This document shows, one piece after another, positions 47,744 to 58,128 of a DNA stretch of 64,000 bases. The stretch is from the NCBI RefSeq assembly GCF_007860075.1, contig NZ_SJPP01000001.1, positions 4,561,490 to 4,625,489 of the forward strand. The letters are read 5' to 3'. Source of the stretch: Symmachiella macrocystis. Its GTDB lineage: Bacteria; Planctomycetota; Planctomycetia; Planctomycetales; Planctomycetaceae. Position numbers and translations under genes: made by a program. Position 1 is the first letter of the stretch, and each line of letters opens with the position of its first letter. Below the pieces are notes generated by a model. That model ran no database searches. It saw nothing but the letters and a program-made list of their open reading frames with translations, and was not told the origin of the DNA.

Positions 47744-50700
47744 ATGGCAGCCATTCGCAAAACCTGTACGTGGATTTTCGTACTGCTCGTATTCGTCGTT
47801 GCGGGCGGGGGCGGGTACGCCTATTGGTTTTTATCGCAAAGCGATGAGCTCGTGCGCGCGACGCTGCTAGAAAAACTGGCCGCCGCAGCGCCCGATTGGC
47901 AGGCCGAAATCCCCGAAGCCCGCATCGACCTGTGGGGACGGGTACGAGTCTACGACCTGACGCTCAAGAACCCGGAAAACCGTCGGCCCGCCGTGCTGCT
48001 CCCCGAAACTATCGTGGTTTTGGACCGGAGCCGTCTGGCCGACCAAGAAGTCGTGATTCAACAGGTCCGCTTGCTGCGACCTGAGTTGGAATTAGTCCGC
48101 GATCGTGCAGGACGTTGGAACCTTGAGGGAATCCAACCGCCGCCCGAGTCAAAATCGCAACCTGAGATCTTCGTAGAGCAGGGGGCAATCACCCTCCGCG
48201 TCACGCATGAAGACGGACAGCTCTCTCCAGCAATGACGCTGCGCGACGTGAATCTGGAACTGACACCGACCGGCAAAAAACGTTATCGCATCAAATCCGA
48301 TTTCCAATTGGATAAAGCCGGGGCAATGCAATTGAACGGCGAGTTCGACCTGGTCGCCAAAACCTGGGAGGCGAACGGCGCGATCCAAGAGTTGCAACTC
48401 GATGCCGATTTGGCCAAAGAACTCGCGGGATTTTTTCCGAAACAAGTTCGCAAGCTAGACGAACAGACAAGCCAATTGTTGGCCTCCAAGCGCGACTCGC
48501 TCGCCGCTCCGGATGCGGACCAGGTGGCGCAACTCGACGATCGCAAGGCGACTGACGGGTTTGATGCGATGGCGGATCGGATCTTGCTCGCCGCGCGGTT
48601 GAACGCAAAAACCGAAATCACGTTTCAGGTCAAACAATGGGAACAGGGCGCACCGGTGCAATACGGCGCAAAGATCGCCATTTCCGAAGGCCGGCTGCAA
48701 AGCGTGTTTTTGCCGTTTGAATTGCTCGACCTGGGAGGAAACATCTTCGTCAATAATACGCGGATCAATGCCCAAGCACTAACCGCCCGCAACGGGAGTA
48801 CCAACCTCACCGTCGATGGCAACTGGGCGTTTCAAGAAGCAGATGCCCCGGTGAAAATCGACATCGCCATCAATGACCTGCCAGTCGACACCCGCCTGCG
48901 GAGCCGGCTGCCCACCTCATGGAAAAAGTATTACGACGACACTCGTCCCGGCGGCCGAATTGATGTGGCTGCCCAATTGGAATACGACCGCGTCAATAGT
49001 TGGAAGCACAGTTCGCGGGTGACGATCAAAGACGGTACGATGCAGCATGTCAAATTCCCCTATCCCGTGACAGACATGAACGGTTGGGTGATTCAAGATG
49101 GGCCGTTGCTGACAGCCAATGTGAATGGCATGGCAGGAGACCGGCCGATCACCATTGCCGCTGACGTACGGCACCCCGGCCCGTTGGCGGAATCGACGAT
49201 CGATATTCACGTCACGGGTTTGCCCATTGATGGCAAACTCATCAACGCCTGTAGTCCGCCCGCCCAGAAGGCGATTCACCAATTGAACCTTCGCGGCACC
49301 ATCGACGCCGACGTGACGTTATACCGTCCGCCGGGACCGGGACACAAACACCAGCCGCATCTAAAAGGAAAGTTGCTCGACGGCGCGGTGACCTGCGTCC
49401 AATTCCCCTATGAACTGAGAGACGTCAACGGACTGATGGAATGGGATGCTGAGGATTGGACATTCGAGCGCATGACTGCCACGCACGGCACCACCCAAGT
49501 TTGGGGAGGGGGCAGTTTCATCAAGCGAGACGGCGGTCTGTTGGACATGCGACTCGTCGCTAAAAATGCGTCGTTTGAATCCGAAGAGTTGTACTACGCT
49601 CTGCCGGAGGCAATGCAACAGTTGACAAGAGAATTCGAACCGCAAGGCCGATTCGACATCGACTCCCATATCCGCTGGACGCCCGGCACGATTCCTGTTG
49701 TGGACATCCACCAGTTGGATCTCAAAAATGATTCCATCAAACTCCGTTCTTTCCCCTTTCCGTTCCACGACGTAACCGGCCGTGTCTCCGTCATAAACAA
49801 CCCAGATCCGAATTTGAATCAACGGGACATCATCATCACCGGACTCACCGCCAAGCATGGTGACGACAAAACCATCGAATTGCGGGGGAGCGGCGAATAC
49901 TATCCGCACGGCGAATGGCATGTCAGCTTAGACAAATTGACGATTGACGATCTCGACACGGGAAATCGATTCCGCAAAGCCTTGCCGAACACCTTGAGGG
50001 CATTCTTTGAGGCGACCGACCCGCGAGGACATAATATCTCGGCCAACGGGCGTCTTGCTCTACGAGGCACCCCCGGGCCGCGTGAAATGATGGTCACAGC
50101 CAAATGGGACATCGACATTTACCATTCAGGTACTTCGATCACCGCAGGGGTCGGCCTGGATGACCTGTTCGGCCGCGTCAATCTGAATGGGGAATGGAAC
50201 GGCGAAGCGATTATGGGGACAGGTTGGCTCGATTTAGATTCGGTGACGATCGATGGTTATCAATTAACAGATATCGCCGGTCCGATGTATTTCCAAAACG
50301 AACAATTTATCATCGGTTCGCGGGCCGTCGCCAGCGACGAAAAGGCCGCCGTGGGACCGACGGCGCCCGACGACCAGGACCGCGTTACAGCTAAGTTCAT
50401 CGGCGGCAAATTAGTCCTCGATGGCATCGCCACCTTGGACGAAAACAATGCGTATAAAATTAAAATCCATATCAAAGAAGGCCGCGTGGAACGGTATACC
50501 GAACGGTACGCCCCCAAACAAAAGCAGTTGCGCGGCGTGATCAACGGCAACGTCGTATTTGAGGGACGTGGGTCTGATCCCAATAGCTTTCGTGGTCGGG
50601 GAAACATCAGTATCAATCCGGCGGCGCTCTATGAATTGCCAGTGATTCTACAGATGACCAAGGCTTTAAGTTTTCTGCCGCCGGACAAGACGGCATTCGA

Positions 50701-51073
50701 TCGTGCGTTTGTCAAATTCGAATCCACGAAGCATGAATACTTCTTCCAACAGATCGATTTAGCCGGGGACGCCATCAGTTTGCGAGGACGTGGGCGGATG
50801 CGGCAGTCTGATGGCGCGCTCGATCTCGACTTCTACTCCACCCAGCCGCGGAACAAGCTACCCGTGCCAATCGTGGGGAATCTTGCCGCCGGCCTGACTG
50901 AAAATTGGGTCTACGTCAAGGTAACCGGCACGACCTCAGACCCGAAGATTAATCAATCCGTCATCCCCCGATTGGACGGTCTGGGACGGAGCCTGCTGGG
51001 GATTCTCGGACCGCAGCAACCGACGCAGCGTCCGACCAACGCCAACCGCAGCCGCATTCAACCACGCCGTTAA
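47744..51073 (+). CDS. AsmA/TamB-like membrane-anchored protein
   Basis: 1109 residues from ATG 47744; the frame is open upstream within the GT39 gene in another phase. One N-terminal helix (TWIFVLLVFVVAGGGGYAYW) is followed by a long strand-rich region (about 30-1090), with repeats such as IPEARIDLWGRVRVYDLTLKNP, VTIKDGTMQHVKFPYPVTDMNGWV, and GKLLDGAVTCVQFPYELRDVNG. The pattern of short strands with DVNG/DVTG turns is AsmA/TamB-like, as in lipid-transport bridges between inner and outer membranes. A family member of this size fits a periplasm-spanning role. Function in this lineage unproven. Confidence 0.85.
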   Translation: MAAIRKTCTWIFVLLVFVVAGGGGYAYWFLSQSDELVRATLLEKLAAAAPDWQAEIPEARIDLWGRVRVYDLTLKNPENRRPAVLLPETIVVLDRSRLADQEVVIQQVRLLRPELELVRDRAGRWNLEGIQPPPESKSQPEIFVEQGAITLRVTHEDGQLSPAMTLRDVNLELTPTGKKRYRIKSDFQLDKAGAMQLNGEFDLVAKTWEANGAIQELQLDADLAKELAGFFPKQVRKLDEQTSQLLASKRDSLAAPDADQVAQLDDRKATDGFDAMADRILLAARLNAKTEITFQVKQWEQGAPVQYGAKIAISEGRLQSVFLPFELLDLGGNIFVNNTRINAQALTARNGSTNLTVDGNWAFQEADAPVKIDIAINDLPVDTRLRSRLPTSWKKYYDDTRPGGRIDVAAQLEYDRVNSWKHSSRVTIKDGTMQHVKFPYPVTDMNGWVIQDGPLLTANVNGMAGDRPITIAADVRHPGPLAESTIDIHVTGLPIDGKLINACSPPAQKAIHQLNLRGTIDADVTLYRPPGPGHKHQPHLKGKLLDGAVTCVQFPYELRDVNGLMEWDAEDWTFERMTATHGTTQVWGGGSFIKRDGGLLDMRLVAKNASFESEELYYALPEAMQQLTREFEPQGRFDIDSHIRWTPGTIPVVDIHQLDLKNDSIKLRSFPFPFHDVTGRVSVINNPDPNLNQRDIIITGLTAKHGDDKTIELRGSGEYYPHGEWHVSLDKLTIDDLDTGNRFRKALPNTLRAFFEATDPRGHNISANGRLALRGTPGPREMMVTAKWDIDIYHSGTSITAGVGLDDLFGRVNLNGEWNGEAIMGTGWLDLDSVTIDGYQLTDIAGPMYFQNEQFIIGSRAVASDEKAAVGPTAPDDQDRVTAKFIGGKLVLDGIATLDENNAYKIKIHIKEGRVERYTERYAPKQKQLRGVINGNVVFEGRGSDPNSFRGRGNISINPAALYELPVILQMTKALSFLPPDKTAFDRAFVKFESTKHEYFFQQIDLAGDAISLRGRGRMRQSDGALDLDFYSTQPRNKLPVPIVGNLAAGLTENWVYVKVTGTTSDPKINQSVIPRLDGLGRSLLGILGPQQPTQRPTNANRSRIQPRR

Positions 51074-51130
51074 GTCGGTCCTCAAAGCGGAGCCAACAGC
51101 GGCAACCCAGTGCGGTATCGCTGCCTAAGC

Positions 51131-52360
51131 TTATCGGGGGGCGATCCGGATATCATCCACACACAGTGTGCCGAGCCCGCCATTCAGGCCAACACGAAGA
51201 ATGGCTTCTGTAGCATGCCGGGGTACTTTGACGGTTTCGCGGACTTCCTTCCACGGAAACGTGCCGGTCCAAGGTCCAACAACGGCGTCGCCGACCACCT
51301 GGCGCGATTGATCGTAGAAGTAAACATAAATCGCCGGCAATTCGTACTGCAACGGCCCTTTGCGTCCCGCGTCGAGTTGTACGAACAAACTGATGTCCAG
51401 GTGCGAGATCTCGCTGCCGTCGATGGCGAAGCCTTGTAGAATTTGCGACCCGCGTCCCGGCGTATCGTTCTGGAATTGCATATACGCCTTCCCCTCAGGC
51501 GCTTGGACCGAAATCCGTTGGTTTTGCCGTTGATAATGCCAACCCTCGGCGCGATCCTCTTCGTTTCCAGCCGCCTCGAAACCCCCGTTGACGATTCGAG
51601 GACGCAACGGATCAGGTTGGACCTGGCGCTCATCCTCCGCTTTGCCCGTCATGGGAACGAATAACGTGGGGATCAACTGTTGCTTGACCAACTTACCCTC
51701 TTGTTTTTCGAAGAGATAGAACACCTGTTGATGTCGCTCGCCCAGGGGAATGATCATCTTGCCGCCGTCTCGCAGTTGATCAATCAGTTTTTGAGGAACG
51801 TCTTCCGGCGAACAGGTGACGATGATCTTGTCAAACGGGGCATGCCCCTCCCAGCCTCGGTATCCGTCGCCCACTTTGGCGGTCACATTGTCGTAACCCA
51901 ATCGTTTCAATCGCCGCGCGGCAGATTTCCCCAGCGACTCAACGATTTCGATCGTATACACATGCTCCACAATTTCCGCTAACACCGCCGCTTGGTACCC
52001 GCTGCCGGTGCCGATTTCTAACACGCGATCCGACGGTTTAGGCTCGATAGTCTGCGTCATGTAAGAGACGACAAACGGCGGCGAAATCGTTTGTTTAAAT
52101 CCGATCGGCAATGCCTGATCGTAGTAGGCGAGTTTCTGTAGCGACGTTCGCACAAACTCGTGCCGCGGTACGGCCTTAATCGCCGACAAGACTGCTTCGT
52201 CGGTGATCCCGTCGCGTGCAACGACGTTTTTCACCATCTTCAATCGGAGTTGACGAAATGCGGGTGTGTCTTTCGCCACGCCCCGCAAGGGCAGGGTCGC
52301 GATTAAGCAGACAGCCAAGGTGATTCCAAATCGTTTCCCAAAATCAGTCAGGACGAGCAT
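51131..52360 (-). CDS. Exported protein-L-isoaspartate O-methyltransferase with C-terminal domain
   Basis: 409 residues. A signal peptide (about 10-30, ITLAVCLIATLPLRGVAK) precedes the PIMT domain (about 38-245). Family blocks are MVKNVVARDGITDEAVLSAI, VPRHEFV, AYYDQALPIGFKQTIS, and the SAM-binding VLEIGTGSGYQAAVLAEI, then FDKIIVTCSPEDVPQ. The last 145 residues (about 265-409) have NGGFEAAG...EGWHYQ and strand-rich sequence, like a carbohydrate-binding (CBM4/9-type) beta-sandwich. PIMTs repair isoaspartate in the cytoplasm using SAM; an exported one would lack obvious SAM, so its export or role is odd. Gene is single, convergent with the AsmA-like gene. Confidence 0.9.
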   Translation of the reverse strand: MLVLTDFGKRFGITLAVCLIATLPLRGVAKDTPAFRQLRLKMVKNVVARDGITDEAVLSAIKAVPRHEFVRTSLQKLAYYDQALPIGFKQTISPPFVVSYMTQTIEPKPSDRVLEIGTGSGYQAAVLAEIVEHVYTIEIVESLGKSAARRLKRLGYDNVTAKVGDGYRGWEGHAPFDKIIVTCSPEDVPQKLIDQLRDGGKMIIPLGERHQQVFYLFEKQEGKLVKQQLIPTLFVPMTGKAEDERQVQPDPLRPRIVNGGFEAAGNEEDRAEGWHYQRQNQRISVQAPEGKAYMQFQNDTPGRGSQILQGFAIDGSEISHLDISLFVQLDAGRKGPLQYELPAIYVYFYDQSRQVVGDAVVGPWTGTFPWKEVRETVKVPRHATEAILRVGLNGGLGTLCVDDIRIAPR

Positions 52361-52600
52361 GGTTTGGGTTCCCCGAGAATCGTAACTCTCATCGTTGAGA
52401 AGGACTTAAGCCGCGGAACGCCCGCGTCAAGGACTTCGATGCGCATCAAGATGGCCCAACCCTCATTTTACGGCGCAAAGCGGGCGGCGGGAACCGCGAG
52501 TTTCCCTCCGGACGGCAATTCTGCCTATTTTTGTGGCACGCATTCCAGGGGCTTGTATTGTGTCCCTCATCCGCAGTATTCCCCCCGAACGAGACGTGTA

Positions 52601-55600
52601 TTACGGTCGCTCGGCGATCTGCAACGCGTCGCTATCCAGCGCCGGCTGGTTGCGGAGTTGCAGGGTTATCCGGTTTTTGAGGCTTCGCAGCTCCAACCGC
52701 CGGTTATGGGGATCAAAGGTAGCCTGGACGATGCGATGCGAAAGAATATCGCGGCGACGGCCGAGCAGTTTCCCCGTATCGGCGTGATAGGCGGCCACTT
52801 GCAGGAAGAACTGGCCCCGCCAGTTGACGCGGCTTAACGTCACGAGCACCGGTTCCTGGAAGTCGTCGATGCGGGGAATCACGCATTGCGGAATCCCTCG
52901 CGTCCACAACAACTCTCCATCCCTACGCCGATAGACTTGTAACTCGCCGTTGATCCGTGTGTGGGGTAGGTAGGTCTCTCCTGCGAAGGAATTCGCCTGC
53001 CATGCCCCGCGAACATGCCGTTGCATATTCACGTAGATGCGGTGTTCGTCCTGGAAAATCGAGAGATGCCGAATTCCGCTCGCTTCTTCCGCCGTAAGCG
53101 GAACATCCAATTCGACGCGGCCGGTCATGCCGTCGATAATGCGCAGTCCCCCCGTCTGCTGGCAGAGAAAGGCAAAGCTGGTTGAATAGGAGACCGGGAC
53201 GATGAGCGGATTACGATTTGATCGCGTCGCTGTCGTAGACAGAATCGGTTCATTACAAAGGAATTCGTCGGTCAACGGATCCCACAACCGCAGGTAACGG
53301 ATCTCTCCTTCTTGGGCGACATGCAGAAAATTGCGTCCAAACAGTTTTCGCTGTTGGGTTAGCTCGATCTCAAGCGTCCCTTGGCGCAGTTCTCGTCCGG
53401 TGGCCGTCTCATAGACGGTGAATGATTTTTTGTCGCGGCCCATCATCACCAGCACATCTTCGTCGCCGAAGAGCCCATGCTCCCGATCGGCCATCAAACC
53501 TCCGCTAGGTTGAATATCATTCCGCTGCCAACGGACCTTGCCCGTGGCCGGATCGAGGACCAGCAACTTTTGCGGCGATTGAAAGGCAACGAAAGAAAAC
53601 CCAGCCGGACCGGGCAGGATGGTCCCCACGTTTTCCGAGGCGCCGGCCGCTACTGTTGTCCACGAAACGGTTTTCTCAGCAGGTTGCAATGGATCTTTCC
53701 CGATCGGCTGTGCTGGATTCAACAGCGACACACCATGCATCGCTCCCCCTTCGTGGCTTCCCGCCGCGAAGAAATGTCCGGAGAAGGCTTGATTCACCGC
53801 ACCGGCAGACGGAGCAACCGCTCCCTTCGGTAACCGCAGAACGCCCACGGCCATTCCCAGTTCGCGATGCACCTGCCACAAATCCGTACTTGGACGTCGT
53901 TTGCCCGTGGGGCGTAAATCAAAACCGCAATCATACGGTACGTTGAGCGGACGCCAGAAATTGGAATAGACGTTTTCCAGTTCAAATTGTGGGGAACGGT
54001 CTTCGCTGATCCCGACTCCCGTAATTTCCGCAGTCGCTCGTCGTGGTGAAAGCGCAGCTTGGAATGTGCGGTCACGGCCGCCAAGTTGCCGAATGGCTTG
54101 TGCACCGGTTAATCCCGGTGCGACCTCTTCACGGGCAAAATGTTCCCCCAAGTCCCGCGCCATTTCCGCCGACTTGGTGTACAGGTGACGATCGGCATAC
54201 AGTTGGGCCAGCGCCCACGTGGCAGTCGCGGCAATGGAATAGTCGCCGTCACGACGGCATTTGTTGAGTAGTAACTCAGCGGTCTGGAATCGTCCTTCAG
54301 CCAACTCCAATTCCGCCAATAACAAACGTGCGCGATCGGCTTCTTCAAAGTTCGCAAAATTCGCCAAGAATCGCCGTAGCGGTTTAATACGTCGCTGTGA
54401 CAGCGCGGTATCTAAACGTTGGGCGATCTGAGATCCGATCCACCCCGCAGTTTCAGGATCGGCTTGGCTCCACATGCGGCTAAAGAAATAGGGAACCCAC
54501 GAGGCTTGTGTGACGAGATGGGTTTTGTCCGTGCCCAAAGGAACCGGTTCGTTCAAACCCAAATCCGCAAATTGCAGTGCCGCATCGACTGCCTCTTCAA
54601 AATGCTGTTCGCGAAGTTCATATTCCCCTTTGTGCACCAAATAGCGGGCGCGCTGCATGGGAGAGTGCGTCACTTCGCTCAACTCCGCCAACAGCACCGG
54701 TTCTTCGGTCGAAGGCGAATGCAACTGCAAGTACAATGCTTCCCACAACAACGATTCCGCATCCTCAACCCGATCGACCGGCATTTCCTCACGCAGCGCC
54801 GACCGTAGGTGCCGCTTCGAAGATTCCAATCGTCCGAGAATCAATTCCAACTCACCCGCTTGCAACAAATCCGTAGCGGACGCTTCCTGCCGACCGATGC
54901 GCGCGGTCAATTCGCGAAGATGCGGTTCCGTCTGGGGAAACGCCGTCAACCGATCATGCACCAGGGAATAGATAATGTCATCATGAACGGCGAGATTGCC
55001 GATCGCATCCTTGGCCAAAATGGTCGATAGTCCCGTTTTTTGGCCGGTAGCAATGTTCAGATTGGCGACCGTCCCGTTCGCGAGCGGCAAAATGTATTCG
55101 TCGCCCAGTTGCACCCCGCGTCCGGAGCACATGCCGGTCCTGACTTCCCAGCGGACTTCGCCGGTTGCAAGATCCAGGCCGCGGCATTTGTGGCGTCCCA
55201 CGACCAGGATCGTTTCCCGATCAATGGTGGCAACGTATTCACTGTCATCCCGAGGCACACGCCAGTTCCGTTCGCCGTTTGCTAAATCGATGCAATGAAT
55301 AAAATTCGACTGCCGCGGCATGGTGATCACATTGCCATCGGCGATCAACGGCAAATCGGGATATCCGACGTACCCGTGCGGAGTATGCCGCCGAAACGGC
55401 ATGCTGCCGAATTGTTTTTTCGGCAGCAGGTCGCCGTAGTAATAAACCCAGAGTAGCGATCCGGTCGTTTCATCCACGCCGACGACGACGCCCAGCTGCG
55501 TCGGACAGACGAGAACGCCTTGCGCATAGGAGGGTGTGCAGGGGAGCGCGTAACGGTGGCGATCCTGGTCAATCGACATATCCACCAGGGCGATTCCCTG

Positions 55601-57172
55601 CGACCAATCCACCTCACCGCTGCTTGGATCCAAGGCGGTCAATTTGACTTGATGCCGGTATTCGGAAACCACGAACAACCGCCCGTGTAAAGGGAGCGGC
55701 GCGCCTAGGAAAAAATGTCCTGCCAAGCGATCCGTGGTTGTGGTTTTTGCTTCCGATTCCACTCCGCCAACCGACCATGTCGGCGACTTCACCAAGCCGT
55801 CCGACTGCACGGGCAGCGCAATCAAACGGTTCGACTTTCTTCGATCCCCACTTGGATCCTCGACAACTTTTCCACCGATCACTCGTGGTGGATTCCAGCT
55901 CAATTCTAATTCGTCGATAGCAAAAACGTGTTGCCCGTCGCTGGACAGCATGCCCCAACTGGCATTGCCGGCCAACAGCCAGTTCCAGTCCGACCGTTTT
56001 CCGCGACTCTTGGCATGTTTGATCTTCGTGAGCGACGATTCGCAGGCGAAATGCCAGCGCGTGGCTCCCGTTTGCGAATCGAGCGACTGAATGCCTTGGC
56101 GATCCCGCAGCACGACTTGGTTTCCGACGGCGATTGGGTAATGCGCAATCGCGATCGGCTGTCCGTTTTCGCGTTGATTTTTGGACCACTTGGAGATCTT
56201 CTCGTTGACATCGACTTCGACCGTCGTTGCCGTTTTGCGATTGAAAAATGCATGTTGCCACAGCGGTCGTAAGTAGGGCGAACTGCCGTCGTGGTTGGCA
56301 ATACGACTGGGAGTGCCCATGACCATCGGCCACAGGGAGACCTGCGGAGTGGTTTCGCCGTCGTATGCGGCGTGCGTCAGCATATTATCAACAAGGCTCT
56401 GGGAATCCATCCCGCTGGCAGCGACGATTCCAGCTCCTTCCAGGATTTCCTCAGCGCGTTGGAGGTGCCCGCTGCGGCGAAACGCGATGGCCGCCTTGAC
56501 GCGATGGACTTGTCCAATCCGCCGTGCGTGCACGCGACTTTCGAACACGCGGTCCCAACACCGCGCCGCTGCGTCATAGTTACCGTGATCCGCCCACCAG
56601 GTGGCTAAGCGATTCGTTGCCTGAAATCCGGCATCGGTATAGAAGTAGTCGCGACTCACTTTTTGGACCGACTGCACGTTGCCGTCTTGAACTGCTTTTT
56701 GCAAGTGATGTTGAGCGACCGGACCGAACAGAATTTCGTAGCGCCGCCAAATGGAGACAGCGAGCCGTTCAAACGACTGTTCCGCCTCCCTGCGTGCACT
56801 GCGGGGATCTGCTTGGCTGGGGTCGTAGAGGAAACTGTCCTCGTTGTGTTCCCACACGCGTTGCAGTTGCGCCAGCGCTTCGTCGTTTCGTCCGGCGGTC
56901 ATTAGCTGCTGAGCGGTATCGATCCACAATCGCAATTCGCGGTTGCGAAACACAAATTGCCGCAGTGCCGCGCGCTGTTGTTGCGCTTCGGCTGGAGAGA
57001 TCTCGCGCGGTATGTCGGCGGCATTCGCAGGTAGTCGCGCCACCCGCTGAACCTGGACTCCGTCCTCGGCCGAGAGCATCATGCCCATTTCGGCTGACGA
57101 GAAAAATAAGACCGCGCCGGCGGCGAAGCATGTCGCCACAAGCGGAACAGATTTGACACGCATGCGATGCAT
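52601..57172 (-). CDS. Giant exported TPR and PQQ-like propeller protein
   Basis: 1523 residues from ATG 57172, with AAGGGGAAG upstream. The signal peptide is at about 8-30. A helical part (about 60-260) has TPR-like pairs (LMTAGRNDEALAQLQRVWE, DHGNYDAAARCWDRVFE). The first PQQ propeller (about 300-780) has LDSQTGATRWHFACES, VDETTGSLLWVYYYG, IDLANGERNWRVPRD and LDLATGEVRWEVRTG. A second helical TPR-like region (about 790-1080) and a second propeller (about 1150-1500, LDPATGKVRWQRNDI) follow. No catalytic motif is visible. Protein scaffolding in the periplasm is a guess. Confidence 0.9.
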   Translation of the reverse strand: MHRMRVKSVPLVATCFAAGAVLFFSSAEMGMMLSAEDGVQVQRVARLPANAADIPREISPAEAQQQRAALRQFVFRNRELRLWIDTAQQLMTAGRNDEALAQLQRVWEHNEDSFLYDPSQADPRSARREAEQSFERLAVSIWRRYEILFGPVAQHHLQKAVQDGNVQSVQKVSRDYFYTDAGFQATNRLATWWADHGNYDAAARCWDRVFESRVHARRIGQVHRVKAAIAFRRSGHLQRAEEILEGAGIVAASGMDSQSLVDNMLTHAAYDGETTPQVSLWPMVMGTPSRIANHDGSSPYLRPLWQHAFFNRKTATTVEVDVNEKISKWSKNQRENGQPIAIAHYPIAVGNQVVLRDRQGIQSLDSQTGATRWHFACESSLTKIKHAKSRGKRSDWNWLLAGNASWGMLSSDGQHVFAIDELELSWNPPRVIGGKVVEDPSGDRRKSNRLIALPVQSDGLVKSPTWSVGGVESEAKTTTTDRLAGHFFLGAPLPLHGRLFVVSEYRHQVKLTALDPSSGEVDWSQGIALVDMSIDQDRHRYALPCTPSYAQGVLVCPTQLGVVVGVDETTGSLLWVYYYGDLLPKKQFGSMPFRRHTPHGYVGYPDLPLIADGNVITMPRQSNFIHCIDLANGERNWRVPRDDSEYVATIDRETILVVGRHKCRGLDLATGEVRWEVRTGMCSGRGVQLGDEYILPLANGTVANLNIATGQKTGLSTILAKDAIGNLAVHDDIIYSLVHDRLTAFPQTEPHLRELTARIGRQEASATDLLQAGELELILGRLESSKRHLRSALREEMPVDRVEDAESLLWEALYLQLHSPSTEEPVLLAELSEVTHSPMQRARYLVHKGEYELREQHFEEAVDAALQFADLGLNEPVPLGTDKTHLVTQASWVPYFFSRMWSQADPETAGWIGSQIAQRLDTALSQRRIKPLRRFLANFANFEEADRARLLLAELELAEGRFQTAELLLNKCRRDGDYSIAATATWALAQLYADRHLYTKSAEMARDLGEHFAREEVAPGLTGAQAIRQLGGRDRTFQAALSPRRATAEITGVGISEDRSPQFELENVYSNFWRPLNVPYDCGFDLRPTGKRRPSTDLWQVHRELGMAVGVLRLPKGAVAPSAGAVNQAFSGHFFAAGSHEGGAMHGVSLLNPAQPIGKDPLQPAEKTVSWTTVAAGASENVGTILPGPAGFSFVAFQSPQKLLVLDPATGKVRWQRNDIQPSGGLMADREHGLFGDEDVLVMMGRDKKSFTVYETATGRELRQGTLEIELTQQRKLFGRNFLHVAQEGEIRYLRLWDPLTDEFLCNEPILSTTATRSNRNPLIVPVSYSTSFAFLCQQTGGLRIIDGMTGRVELDVPLTAEEASGIRHLSIFQDEHRIYVNMQRHVRGAWQANSFAGETYLPHTRINGELQVYRRRDGELLWTRGIPQCVIPRIDDFQEPVLVTLSRVNWRGQFFLQVAAYHADTGKLLGRRRDILSHRIVQATFDPHNRRLELRSLKNRITLQLRNQPALDSDALQIAERP

Positions 57173-57724
57173 GGCTTCCCCTTTCAGGAGGCGAAGACAA
57201 GAGACGCATCTCTCTAGAGAGGTTTTCAACGCTTCGTGCGCAGAAACCCAAAAATCCAGCGAGTCAGTTTCATTATAATCCTAGGTGCAAATTAAACGCC
57301 GGCATAACAATTTTGTCGCATAGTGAAATCAATGTGCTGGTGTGCTTTGTTGATGAGCAACAACTGTGCCTTTTAACGGCATAGTTCCAAATGTAAGGGC
57401 AAGCGCAAGGCGGAACGGAGCCTGCGGCAACAGTCATCGCCGATCGCTCCGTAATCAGTTTCGTAGGTGTGACTTGATGGATTCAGTAAGGACCGGATTG
57501 CCGAACGTTTCAACAACGGGACGATGTGTGTGTTTGAAATGGCTATGACAAGTATAGGCCAGAAGTATACGCGAAACCACGATTTTCTCGAAGGGGAGTT
57601 CTGCGAACCCCCATTATTCACGGCTTTTGTCGAGGAAATTCACTTCGCCCCTCTATTTATCTCACAAGTCAGTTGCGCCAATTTACGGTGTTTGCCGATC
57701 AACAAATCTCCTCATCAAACAAAA
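57173..57724. other. Intergenic region between the giant propeller gene and the csrA terminator
   Basis: About 550 bases with lower G+C. Several short frames (for example 57373-57621 minus and 57524-57751 plus) have no family-like sequence; the second runs through the csrA terminator. No repeat family found elsewhere occurs here. Confidence 0.4.
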
Positions 57725-57749
57725 AACCCCCCGAATGAACCGGGGGGTT
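57725..57749 (-). terminator. Intrinsic terminator of csrA
   Basis: AACCCCCCG (57725-57733) and CGGGGGGTT (57741-57749) with a 7-nt loop. On the minus strand TTTTTT follows directly after the stem, a classical terminator, 112 nt past the csrA stop. Confidence 0.9.
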
Positions 57750-57861
57750 AATCAAAATTAATTCCTTTAGTAAACAAGCCCCTGCAGCTGGTGCGGACTC
57801 CAATCCCTTTCGTTTTAGAAAAATTTATTCACAACGCGACGACTGTTTTAAGACGTCTCGA

Positions 57862-58128
57862 TTATGACGCCGTGCAAGTCGCTCCGTGCACATTTTTGCG
57901 GCAATCACTGTTGCGAGCATCGACACGACCGCGATGTTTGCCATCAGCACAGGGGGGATCCAACTCAAATTCCTGTTGTTGCTGAACCACCTCAGCGCGA
58001 TGAATCGGGATCTCTTTGCCCGCTTCAAACCCAAGTCGAATGCGATCCCCTTTGACTTCTAAGACGGTCACACAAACGTTTTCGCCAATGAAGATTTTTT
58101 CGCCTACTTTGCGTCCAAGAACCAACAT
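57862..58128 (-). CDS. csrA: Carbon storage regulator CsrA with C-terminal extension
   Basis: 88 residues; AGGAGG lies at the ideal distance from ATG 58128. The CsrA core MLVLGRKVGEKIFIGENVCV...IRLGFEAGKEIPIHRAEV is complete, including L4, R6 and the R44 RNA-binding region (IHRAEV). CsrA binds GGA in RNA hairpins to control translation and stability. Typical CsrA proteins have 60-70 residues; this one has about 30 extra residues from about 55, with three Cys, of unknown role. It faces away from the prkA operon across a long gap. Confidence 0.95.
   Translation of the reverse strand: MLVLGRKVGEKIFIGENVCVTVLEVKGDRIRLGFEAGKEIPIHRAEVVQQQQEFELDPPCADGKHRGRVDARNSDCRKNVHGATCTAS

Noticed and set aside
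57524-57751. Plus-strand frame of 75 codons
   Set aside because: It reads through the clear csrA terminator hairpin.
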